5,321 nt of DNA from UBA11612 sp963976395. Lineage in GTDB: Bacteria; Pseudomonadota; Alphaproteobacteria; Rhodospirillales; Rhodospirillaceae. Location: NCBI GenBank assembly GCA_963976395.1, contig CAXBLG010000131.1, positions 1-5,321 of the forward strand. The letters run 5' to 3'. Positions 1 to 4,737 of this stretch are shown here, piece after piece. The position numbers and the translations under genes were made by a program. Numbering within the stretch: position 1 is the first letter of the stretch; each line of letters opens with the position of its first letter. Below the pieces are notes generated by a model. That model saw only the letters and a program-made list of their open reading frames with translations, had not been told where the DNA came from and searched no databases.

Positions 1-79
1 TAACGCGCTCATTACATCGCGTGATAACGCGCTCATTACATCGCGTGATAACGCGCTCATTACATCGCGTGATAACGCG
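1..79. repeat. 24-bp direct tandem repeat, about 3.3 copies
   Basis: Three identical 24-bp units lie at 1-24, 25-48 and 49-72, and a partial unit (TAACGCG) follows at 73-79. Each unit begins TAACGCGCTC and ends CATCGCGTGA. Each junction contains a small dyad, CGCGT-GATA-ACGCG (18-31, 42-55, 66-79), so CGCGT and ACGCG half-sites alternate along the array. The array starts at base 1, so its true copy number is unknown and it probably extends leftwards. Two + frames and two - frames stay open through the repeat, so it could be the end of a coding region or a non-coding array; nothing in the window decides this. It ends about 24 bp before the predicted -35 box of arsR. Confidence 0.95.
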
Positions 80-102
80 GTCGGTGCGGAATCGTGGAGA
101 CC

Positions 103-130
103 TTGATCGGATTGATATTTCTATTATTAT
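103..130 (+). promoter_or_regulatory. Predicted sigma70-type promoter of the ars operon
   Basis: A -35-like TTGATC (103-108) and a -10-like TATTAT (125-130) are separated by 16 bp. Counting on from the -10 box places the transcription start at about 136-138, which is the A of the arsR start codon at 137. The -10 box lies inside the palindromic operator at 115-138, so a bound repressor would block polymerase directly. A second TATTAT at 122-127 would have a poor spacing of 13 bp. The promoter is predicted from sequence only. Confidence 0.6.
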
Positions 131-138
131 AGAAATAT
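115..138. promoter_or_regulatory. Probable ArsR operator (perfect inverted repeat)
   Basis: Perfect 10-bp arms, ATATTTCTAT (115-124) and ATAGAAATAT (129-138), flank a 4-bp spacer TATT. An AT-rich imperfect or perfect dyad just upstream of the gene is the usual operator form for ArsR/SmtB repressors, which bind as dimers and fall off when arsenite binds. Here the dyad covers the predicted -10 box and runs into the first two bases of the arsR ATG. The inverted repeat is seen directly; the assignment to ArsR is inferred from position. Confidence 0.75.
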
Positions 139-499
139 GGAAATAAATATCGCGGTGGCGGCTCTTGCAGCGCTTGCGCACGACGGCCGCCTAAAAATTT
201 TCAAGCTTCTTGTGGAAGCCGGCCCCGAAGGTCTGCCTGTTGGTGATATTGCCGCAGCGCTTGGCATCCCAGGCGCCACCTTGTCGTTTCATCTGAGCCA
301 GCTGAAACATGCAGGATTGGTGCGTGCTGCGCGTAGCGGTCGGCAGCTTATTCAAACGGCCGACTTTGAACGGATGAATACGCTTGTCGCATATCTCACC
401 GAGAACTGTTGCGGCGAGACACAAACCGCCCGCACACCGGCGTGTTCTCCGCGTGTTGTGCCGAGTGGCCGTTCGGCCAAGAAAATAAAATCCGCATGA
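137..499 (+). CDS. arsR: ArsR/SmtB-family arsenic-responsive repressor
   Basis: This is a cytoplasmic winged-helix repressor of 120 aa, a usual ArsR length, expected to repress its own operon and release DNA on binding arsenite or antimonite. The N-terminus (AVAALAALAHDGRLKIF) is the standard first helix of the family. The helix-turn-helix spans about residues 32-62, with recognition-helix region ATLSFHLSQLKHAG, and the wing follows at about 63-76. The N-terminal CxCxxC metal site of the E. coli type is absent. Instead Cys91-Cys92 (ENCCGE) and Cys103 lie near the C-terminus, as in the Acidithiobacillus ferrooxidans type (Cys95, Cys96, Cys102). The ATG at 137 is the only possible upstream start: the in-frame stop TGA at 113-115 is followed by no ATG, GTG or TTG before 137. 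No Shine-Dalgarno sequence precedes it and the predicted transcription start coincides with it, so the mRNA is probably leaderless. It is first in the arsR-acr3-arsC operon. Confidence 0.93.
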   Translation: MEINIAVAALAALAHDGRLKIFKLLVEAGPEGLPVGDIAAALGIPGATLSFHLSQLKHAGLVRAARSGRQLIQTADFERMNTLVAYLTENCCGETQTARTPACSPRVVPSGRSAKKIKSA

Positions 500-525
500 G
501 CAAAATTGTTTTTCACCGATTAGCG

Positions 526-540
526 CCGCACCAAGTGCGG
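526..540 (+). other. Short hairpin in the arsR-acr3 intergenic mRNA
   Basis: CCGCAC (526-531) and GTGCGG (535-540) form a perfect 6-bp GC-rich stem with a 3-nt CAA loop. It lies between the arsR stop codon and the acr3 ribosome-binding site and has no following T-run, so it does not look like an intrinsic terminator. It could act as an mRNA processing or stability element that sets the relative expression of repressor and pump. The function is a guess; only the dyad is seen. Confidence 0.4.
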
Positions 541-563
541 ATTACACGTGCGCTATTCAGACC

Positions 564-568
564 AAAGG
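564..568 (+). promoter_or_regulatory. Ribosome-binding site that decides the acr3 start
   Basis: AAAGG at 564-568 sits 6 nt before the ATG at 575. This favours that ATG over the in-frame GTG at 548, which has no comparable purine tract upstream and would place the AAAGG inside the coding region. Confidence 0.5.
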
Positions 569-574
569 TTTGTG

Positions 575-1657
575 ATGCCTGTATTTGAACGTTATCTCTC
601 GGTCTGGGTGGCCGGCTGTATTGTAGCAGGTGTGCTTCTCGGAACTTTGTTTCCAGCCGTTTTTCAAATCGTAGCCTCATGGGAATACGCGTCGGTCAAT
701 CTCGCTGTCGCTGTGCTGATTTGGGCAATGGTCTATCCGATGATGGTTGCGGTCGATTTCGCGAGCCTCAAGGACATTCGCAAACGCCCCAAAGGTTTGG
801 TGATCACAGTCGTCGTCAACTGGCTTGTCAAACCCTTCACCATGGCGGCGCTCGGCGTTCTTTTCTTCAAGGGCGTGTTCGCCGATCTGATCGATCCGGC
901 CGATGCGGGGCAGTATATCGCGGGCCTTATATTACTGGGGGCGGCACCGTGCACGGCCATGGTTTTTGTCTGGTCTCAACTAACCCGCGGCGACCCCAAT
1001 TACACTCTCGTTCAAGTGTCTCTCAACGACGTCATCATGATCTTCGCCTTCGCGCCCATTGTGGCTTTGCTGTTGGGCGTCACCGACATTCAAGTGCCGT
1101 GGGAAACCCTTCTTCTCTCCGTCGCGCTGTATGTCCTTATTCCGCTCGCGGCCGGTGCCGCGACGCGGTTTGTGTTGCACCGTCGCGGTCAGGGAGAGGA
1201 TGCGATATCGCGCTTTACGGCGCGCGCAAAACCATTTTCAATTATCGGGCTGCTTGCCACGGTGATCCTTCTGTTCGGTTTTCAAGGTCAGATTCTTCTT
1301 GATCGCCCCTTGTTGATCGCTCTGATCGCGGTGCCGTTGCTGATTCAATCCTACGGCATCTTTATTCTCGCGTATTTTGCGGCCTGGGCCTGGCGCGTGC
1401 CGCACACTGTTGCGGCGCCTTGTGCGCTTATCGGCACATCCAATTTCTTCGAACTGGCGGTGGCGGTGGCCATTGGTCTTTTTGGTCTCAACTCGGGGGC
1501 CGCACTTGTGACAGTGGTCGGTGTGCTGGTTGAAGTGCCGGTGATGTTGTCGCTGGTGGCTTTCGCAAACAGGACGCGTGGTCATTTTCATGCTGCTGCA
1601 AACGTGACGGCCAACGATGCGCCCTCTCTCGCTCCAGTTAAGATCAACAACTCATGA
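575..1657 (+). CDS. acr3: Acr3-family arsenite efflux permease
   Basis: This inner-membrane carrier of the BART superfamily exports arsenite using the proton-motive force. The product is 360 aa, normal for bacterial Acr3, and strongly hydrophobic, with about ten membrane segments expected. The first begins near residue 10 (SVWVAGCIVAGVLLG). The family's key regions are present: GAAPCTAMVFVWSQLTRGDP with the conserved membrane cysteine (Cys126), and SNFFELAVAVAIGLFG with the conserved glutamate (Glu293). They correspond to Cys129 and Glu305, reported as essential in the Alkaliphilus metalliredigens protein; the alignment is from memory. The start was set at ATG 575 because AAAGG precedes it and MPVFERYLSVWVAG matches typical Acr3 N-termini. 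GTG 548 in the same frame would add nine unconserved residues. The gene lies 75 nt after arsR and its stop overlaps the arsC start as ATGA. The polar tail of about 30 residues is probably cytoplasmic. Confidence 0.95.
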   Translation: MPVFERYLSVWVAGCIVAGVLLGTLFPAVFQIVASWEYASVNLAVAVLIWAMVYPMMVAVDFASLKDIRKRPKGLVITVVVNWLVKPFTMAALGVLFFKGVFADLIDPADAGQYIAGLILLGAAPCTAMVFVWSQLTRGDPNYTLVQVSLNDVIMIFAFAPIVALLLGVTDIQVPWETLLLSVALYVLIPLAAGAATRFVLHRRGQGEDAISRFTARAKPFSIIGLLATVILLFGFQGQILLDRPLLIALIAVPLLIQSYGIFILAYFAAWAWRVPHTVAAPCALIGTSNFFELAVAVAIGLFGLNSGAALVTVVGVLVEVPVMLSLVAFANRTRGHFHAAANVTANDAPSLAPVKINNS

Positions 1658-2058
1658 GAATCTTATTTCTATGCGTTGCGAACTCGGCCCGCAGCCAAAT
1701 GGCCGAAGGACTTGCTCGTAAAATTTTTGGAAAACATGCTGAGATCATGAGCGCCGGCTCTCACCCAACCAAAGTCAATCCGTATGCGGTTGAAGTTATG
1801 GCTGAGGTTGGAATCGACATTTCCCAGTACGCCTCGAAATCAGTCGAGAGTATTGATTTATCGGCCCTGGAACTCATCGTGACCTTGTGCGCCGAGGAAG
1901 TGTGCCCGGTGGTGCCCGCCCAGGTGCAGCGTCTGCACTGGCCGATTGCTGACCCGGCCTCAAACGACCCCGCTCTATCACCGCAGGATTTGCGCGTGCG
2001 GTTTCGCGCCGCCCGCGATCAAATCAAAGATAAGATTGAAGCGCTTGCCAAAACTTAA
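1654..2058 (+). CDS. arsC: Arsenate reductase, low-molecular-weight tyrosine phosphatase type
   Basis: This cytoplasmic enzyme reduces arsenate to arsenite, the substrate exported by the neighbouring Acr3. The product is 134 aa, the normal length for this fold. The phosphatase-type oxyanion loop CX5R is at residues 7-13 (CVANSAR, followed by S14), with Cys7 as nucleophile. The general acid is probably Asp100 in the IADP motif. Cys79 and Cys84 (VTLCAEEVCP) are candidates for the redox relay. Staphylococcal pI258 ArsC uses Cys82 and Cys89, so the spacing here is shorter and the reductant (thioredoxin, or glutaredoxin/glutathione) cannot be decided from sequence. It is not the unrelated glutaredoxin-fold ArsC of plasmid R773. 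The start overlaps the acr3 stop as ATGA, with no strong Shine-Dalgarno sequence, which suggests translational coupling. It is the last gene of the ars operon, and no clear terminator follows. Confidence 0.93.
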   Translation: MRILFLCVANSARSQMAEGLARKIFGKHAEIMSAGSHPTKVNPYAVEVMAEVGIDISQYASKSVESIDLSALELIVTLCAEEVCPVVPAQVQRLHWPIADPASNDPALSPQDLRVRFRAARDQIKDKIEALAKT

Positions 2059-2100
2059 GCGTGTCTGGGGTGTTTGCCGGAATAAGGGCATGGGGGTTGA

Positions 2101-2176
2101 TGGTGGAGCCGAGCGGGATCGAACCGCTGACCTCGACGTTGCGAACGTCGCGCTCTCCCAACTGAGCTACGGCCCC
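2101..2176 (-). tRNA. tRNA-Ala (anticodon CGC)
   Basis: The 76-nt gene folds into a complete cloverleaf. It has a 7-bp acceptor stem (GGGGCCG with CGGCTCC), D stem GCTC/GAGC, anticodon stem CGACG/CGTCG with loop TTCGCAA, T stem AGCGG/CCGCT with loop TTCGATC, discriminator A, and an encoded CCA at 2103-2101. The anticodon CGC (2143-2141) reads the alanine codon GCG. The acceptor stem contains the G3-U70 wobble pair, the main identity element for alanyl-tRNA synthetase, which confirms the assignment. The 3' end faces the 3' end of arsC across 42 bp. Confidence 0.97.
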
Positions 2177-2213
2177 GCATCAACACCGGAAAAGGTGGCG
2201 CTAAGGCGCGCCC

Positions 2214-2234
2214 CTCCCGCAAAATCGGCGGGAG
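2214..2234. repeat. GC-rich inverted repeat upstream of the tRNA
   Basis: CTCCCGC (2214-2220) and GCGGGAG (2228-2234) are perfect 7-bp arms around a 7-nt loop. No T-run follows on either strand, so an intrinsic terminator is unlikely. The dyad abuts the predicted -10 box of the tRNA promoter on the - strand and could be a regulatory site or have no function. Confidence 0.4.
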
Positions 2235-2261
2235 AATGGTGGGAAAGTTCGCTGAAGTCAA
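2233..2261 (-). promoter_or_regulatory. Candidate promoter for tRNA-Ala
   Basis: Read on the - strand, CTTGACT supplies a strong -35 box (TTGACT, 2261-2256). After 17 bp comes CATTCT (2238-2233), a weak -10 box with three of six consensus bases. The transcript would start near 2226 and carry a leader of about 50 nt before the tRNA, removed during 5' maturation. The match of the -35 box is good but the -10 box is poor, so this is tentative. Confidence 0.35.
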
Positions 2262-2415
2262 GGCAACCGAATTTCAACTTAACCCGCAGTTTCAAAACAC
2301 CTTTTCCTGCGCCGCCCGGCTTGCGCCGCGTCGAGACGGTCAGTAGGGTAGCGGCTACGGAAACTGCGCCGCCGCGAAAGGCGCAGATGTTTGGGCCGGA
2401 AAGAGCAGCGTGCCA

Positions 2416-2718
2416 ATGAACACCATTTTGATTCCACTCCTTCAAGTCATCGATATCGCTCTCAACCTCTATGTTTGGGCGATTATCATTTCGGTGGTTT
2501 TGAGCTGGCTGGTAGCGTTCAACGTCATCAATACCTACAACCAGTTCGTCAGCATGGTGATGTCGTCCCTGGGTCAGATCGTCGAGCCGGCCTTACGGCG
2601 AATACGTCAGGTTTTGCCGATCTTTGGCGGGCTCGATTTGTCTCCCATCGTGCTCATCCTTGCGATCATGTTTATTCAAATGGTCGTCCAGCGATTGATT
2701 TTTAATTTGGCGATGTAA
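2416..2718 (+). CDS. yggT: YggT-family small integral membrane protein
   Basis: The protein has 100 aa with two hydrophobic segments, at about residues 5-33 (from IPLLQVIDIALNLYVWAIII into the SWLVAF end) and 77-98 (LSPIVLILAIMFIQMVVQRL). Between them are the family hallmarks: SWLVAFNVINTYN, then EPALRRIRQVLPIFGGLDLSP. The length and the single YGGT unit are typical of bacterial members. The family is linked to envelope functions (osmotic tolerance in E. coli, division or membrane organisation in homologues), but its molecular role is not established. The start is uncertain by two codons: ATG 2416 gives the MN... start common in relatives, while GTG 2410 has a GGA at 2398-2400 at a good distance. 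It is first in the yggT-yggU-folD cluster. No convincing promoter was found upstream; TTGCGC (2321) and TAGGGT (2344), 17 bp apart, are only a weak candidate. Confidence 0.92.
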   Translation: MNTILIPLLQVIDIALNLYVWAIIISVVLSWLVAFNVINTYNQFVSMVMSSLGQIVEPALRRIRQVLPIFGGLDLSPIVLILAIMFIQMVVQRLIFNLAM

Positions 2719-2724
2719 TCCCTG

Positions 2725-3033
2725 GTGACGTTTTTCCGCGTCGAGGCGGATGGTCTTGTGCTGACAGTGCGCGTTAGTCCCAAGGCATCGCGAAACGCCG
2801 TTCAGGGGGTTATGGAAACCCCGGACGGCTTCGCCCTCAAAGTCGCGGTCACCGCGCCGCCCGATAAGGGCAAAGCCAATGCGGCGGTCTTAGTGCTTTT
2901 AGCCAAGGTTTTCGGTGTTTCCAAAAGTAGTTTGAGTGTGGTTGCAGGACAGGCTGACCGGCGTAAAATTTTGCGGATCAAAGGCGATCCGACTGTGTTA
3001 TCACCCATCGCCCAACAGTGGATGAGTTCATGA
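2725..3033 (+). CDS. yggU: YggU / DUF167 family protein
   Basis: This small soluble protein of 102 aa is the full length of the DUF167 (YggU) family. The family's features are visible: an opening strand LVLTVRVSPKASRNAVQG (residues about 11-28), the central ALKVAVTAPPDKGKANAAV block (about 37-55), which carries the most conserved motif, PPxxGKAN, and a closing LSVVAGQADRRKILRIKG segment. Structures of relatives show a compact alpha/beta fold, but the biochemical function is unknown. The start codon is GTG at 2725, only 6 nt after the yggT stop and without a clear Shine-Dalgarno sequence, so translation is probably coupled to yggT. Its stop overlaps the folD start as ATGA (3030-3033). YggT and YggU genes are commonly adjacent in proteobacteria, which supports both calls. 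Confidence 0.92.
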   Translation: MTFFRVEADGLVLTVRVSPKASRNAVQGVMETPDGFALKVAVTAPPDKGKANAAVLVLLAKVFGVSKSSLSVVAGQADRRKILRIKGDPTVLSPIAQQWMSS

Positions 3034-3941
3034 GTTCAGCAAAAATTATCGACGGTAAAGAAGCGTCGGCCCGGCTCAAGGTCGGCGTTGCCGCCGCGGT
3101 CGCCGAGTTAAAACAAAAACACGGCATCGTGCCCGGCCTTGCGACGGTTCTGGTCGGGGAAGACCCGGCCAGCCAAGTGTATGTCAGCAGCAAGCAAAAA
3201 ACCGCAACCGCGGCCGGTATGAACTCGTTTCAGCACGACCTGCCGGCGGATACCAGCGAAGCCGACCTTCTCACCCTGGTCGCCCAGTTGAACGCCGATC
3301 CGGCGGTCAACGGCATTTTGGTGCAGTTGCCGGTTCCCAAGCAAATCGATCCGTTCAAGGTCATCACCGCCATCTCGCCTGCAAAAGATGTTGATGGCCT
3401 TCATCCGGAAAGCGTCGGTCGCCTTGTCGCCGGCGGCGGCGCGTTGGTCTCGTGTACGCCTCTCGGCTGTCTCATGCTGCTGAAGGATACGTTGGGTGAT
3501 CTGACCGGCAAGCATGCATTGATCATGGGCCGCTCAAACCTTGTCGGCAAACCCATGGCGCATTTGCTGCTGAACGAAAACTGCACCGTCACCATGGCGC
3601 ATTCGCGCACCGTCGATTTGCCCGGGGTGTGCCGCACGGCGGATATTGTTGTCGCCGCCGTGGGCCAAGCCGAAATGGTGCGCGGCGATTGGATCAAGCC
3701 CGGCGCGACGGTCATCGATGTGGGCATCATTCGCGTACCTGCAGCAGACGGAAAAACCAAATTGGTCGGCGATGTAAACTTCGCTGAAGCCGTAAAAGTA
3801 GCGGGCGCCATCACGCCGGTGCCCGGCGGCGTCGGCCCTATGACGATTGCGTGTCTGATGTTGAATACATTGAAGGCGTGCTGCACCCAACACGGCATTT
3901 CCGATGTGCAGTTGCCCTTGAGTCTTCCGCCGAAAACCTAA
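3030..3941 (+). CDS. folD: Bifunctional methylenetetrahydrofolate dehydrogenase / methenyltetrahydrofolate cyclohydrolase
   Basis: This cytoplasmic enzyme interconverts 5,10-methylene-THF, 5,10-methenyl-THF and 10-formyl-THF using NADP+, feeding one-carbon units to purine and formyl-Met synthesis. The product is 303 aa, close to the usual 285-300. Catalytic motif VYVSSKQK gives Tyr51 and Lys55. The NGILVQLPVP signature and KDVDGLHP (Asp122 region) are present. The NADP-binding Rossmann part includes GRSNLVGKP (about 167-175) and later TVIDVGI, and the C-terminal signature PGGVGPMTI is perfect. The usual PCTP motif reads SCTP, with Ser141 replacing the first proline. ATG 3030 was chosen because it overlaps the yggU stop as ATGA, has GGA 7 nt upstream (3020-3022), and gives a standard N-terminus (MSSAKIIDGKEAS). 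GTG 3018 would add four residues. It is last in the cluster and converges on the crotonase gene with 3 nt between stops. Confidence 0.97.
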   Translation: MSSAKIIDGKEASARLKVGVAAAVAELKQKHGIVPGLATVLVGEDPASQVYVSSKQKTATAAGMNSFQHDLPADTSEADLLTLVAQLNADPAVNGILVQLPVPKQIDPFKVITAISPAKDVDGLHPESVGRLVAGGGALVSCTPLGCLMLLKDTLGDLTGKHALIMGRSNLVGKPMAHLLLNENCTVTMAHSRTVDLPGVCRTADIVVAAVGQAEMVRGDWIKPGATVIDVGIIRVPAADGKTKLVGDVNFAEAVKVAGAITPVPGGVGPMTIACLMLNTLKACCTQHGISDVQLPLSLPPKT

Positions 3942-3944
3942 GCG

Positions 3945-4712
3945 TTATTTGAATTTGCTGAAGTCCGGTGCGCGCTTTTCAAGAAAGGCCGTTGCCGCTT
4001 CTTTGAATTCTGCCGAATTTAGGCTTTCGCCCAACGCCTTGTTTTCAAGCTGAATCTGCGCGTCGATCTTCTTGGCTCCGGCACGCAGCAGCGCCTTGGT
4101 TTTGCGTATAGACGCGGGCGGTTTCGCAGCCAGCGCGGCCGCTTTTTCCATCACCGTTGTCATCAGCGCGTCCGGCGCGGCGACGCCGTTTAGAATGCCA
4201 AGGTTCAATGCTCGCTCGGCATCAAACACCTCGCCCAGCAACATCAGCTCTGAAGCCCGCGCATTGCCGACCAAGCGCGGTAGTAAAAATGTAGAGGCGT
4301 ATTCAGGCACCAAGGCGATGTTGACGAAGGGAAACTGAAACTTTGCCGAAGTTGACGCATACACCAGATCGCAATGCAGCAGCATGGTGGTGCCGACGCC
4401 GACGGCAATGCCGTTCACCGCAGCGATGACGGGCTTCGGGCACCGGGCGAAACTTTCCATAAACTGAAACACCGGCGCATCGGGTGTCATCGGCGGATTT
4501 TCAAGAAAGTCCTTCAGATCGTTTCCGGCACAAAAGCTGTCGCCGCTGCCGGTGACGACCACCACGCGTACGTCGGGGTCTTCGCCCGCGCCGCGCAGTG
4601 CCGCCGCTGTATCCGCATACATCGCGGTGAGCAGCGCGTTTTTCTTATCGGGTCGGTTGAAGGTTAAGGTAAGGACGCCGCCGTTTTTCTCGGTGCGGAT
4701 ATTGCTGGTCAT
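3945..4712 (-). CDS. Crotonase-superfamily enzyme, probably Delta3,Delta2-enoyl-CoA isomerase-like
   Basis: The product is 255 aa, a single-domain crotonase (ECH/ECI) acting on an acyl-CoA thioester. The first oxyanion-hole segment is SFCAGNDLKDF (59-69). The second is AVNGIAVGVGTTMLLHCD (98-115). Aligned by eye with rat enoyl-CoA hydratase, catalytic Glu144 corresponds to Thr109 and Glu164 to Phe129, so both hydratase glutamates are missing. The segment PFVNIALVPEYAS (128-140) instead resembles the eukaryotic ECI2-type isomerase pattern with a single catalytic glutamate, here Glu137. The likely role is moving a double bond in unsaturated acyl-CoAs during beta-oxidation. Automated annotation would probably say enoyl-CoA hydratase. 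The substrate is unknown. The start is firm: ATG 4712-4710 lies 6 nt after a strong AAGGAGGA. It is 25 nt downstream of argG, in the same orientation and probably co-transcribed, although the pathways are unrelated. Confidence 0.88.
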   Translation of the reverse strand: MTSNIRTEKNGGVLTLTFNRPDKKNALLTAMYADTAAALRGAGEDPDVRVVVVTGSGDSFCAGNDLKDFLENPPMTPDAPVFQFMESFARCPKPVIAAVNGIAVGVGTTMLLHCDLVYASTSAKFQFPFVNIALVPEYASTFLLPRLVGNARASELMLLGEVFDAERALNLGILNGVAAPDALMTTVMEKAAALAAKPPASIRKTKALLRAGAKKIDAQIQLENKALGESLNSAEFKEAATAFLEKRAPDFSKFK

Positions 4713-4718
4713 GCCGCG

Positions 4719-4726
4719 TCCTCCTT
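4719..4726 (-). promoter_or_regulatory. Strong Shine-Dalgarno sequence of the crotonase gene
   Basis: On the - strand AAGGAGGA (4726-4719) lies 6 nt before the ATG. It is the strongest ribosome-binding site in the window, sits wholly in the 25-nt gap after argG, and suggests that the crotonase is translated independently of argG. Confidence 0.8.
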
Positions 4727-4737
4727 ATGAGCCGTGT

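Noticed and set aside
1..79. CRISPR array
   Set aside because: The units are directly contiguous with no variable spacers and no cas genes are nearby.
94..110. GTGGAG near 94-99 as a remnant of the tRNA-Ala 3' end (attachment-site copy)
   Set aside because: Only six bases match GTGGAG at 2103-2108 and the flanks diverge. Such a match is expected by chance.
1..146. Open + frames through the tandem repeat ending at TGA 104-106 or TAA 144-146, and an open - frame from 120 to 1, as tails or starts of an upstream gene
   Set aside because: Only short repeat-dominated peptides are visible, no family is recognisable, and several frames are open at once because the repeat is 24 bp long. There is not enough evidence to call a CDS.
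548..574. GTG at 548 as the acr3 start
   Set aside because: It adds nine residues not typical of Acr3, and the AAAGG 6 nt before ATG 575 fits the shorter protein better.
2059..2100. Possible terminator between arsC and tRNA-Ala (TGCC...GGCA around 2077-2092)
   Set aside because: The stem is only 4 bp with an 8-nt loop and no T-run on either strand.
1946..2445. ORFs of 157 aa (+, 1946-2419), 68 aa (-, 2055-2261) and 92 aa (-, 2167-2445) around the tRNA
   Set aside because: They overlap arsC or run through the tRNA gene, their products are of odd composition, and none resembles a known family. They are chance readings in GC-rich DNA.
2391..2705. 104-aa + strand ORF overlapping yggT in another frame
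   Set aside because: It is a shadow of yggT; the product is polar and unrelated to any family, whereas the yggT frame shows clear conserved motifs.
3108..3898. Long - strand ORFs (135, 165 and 119 aa) opposite folD
   Set aside because: They are antisense readings of a well-conserved folD frame, with no recognisable domains or ribosome-binding sites.
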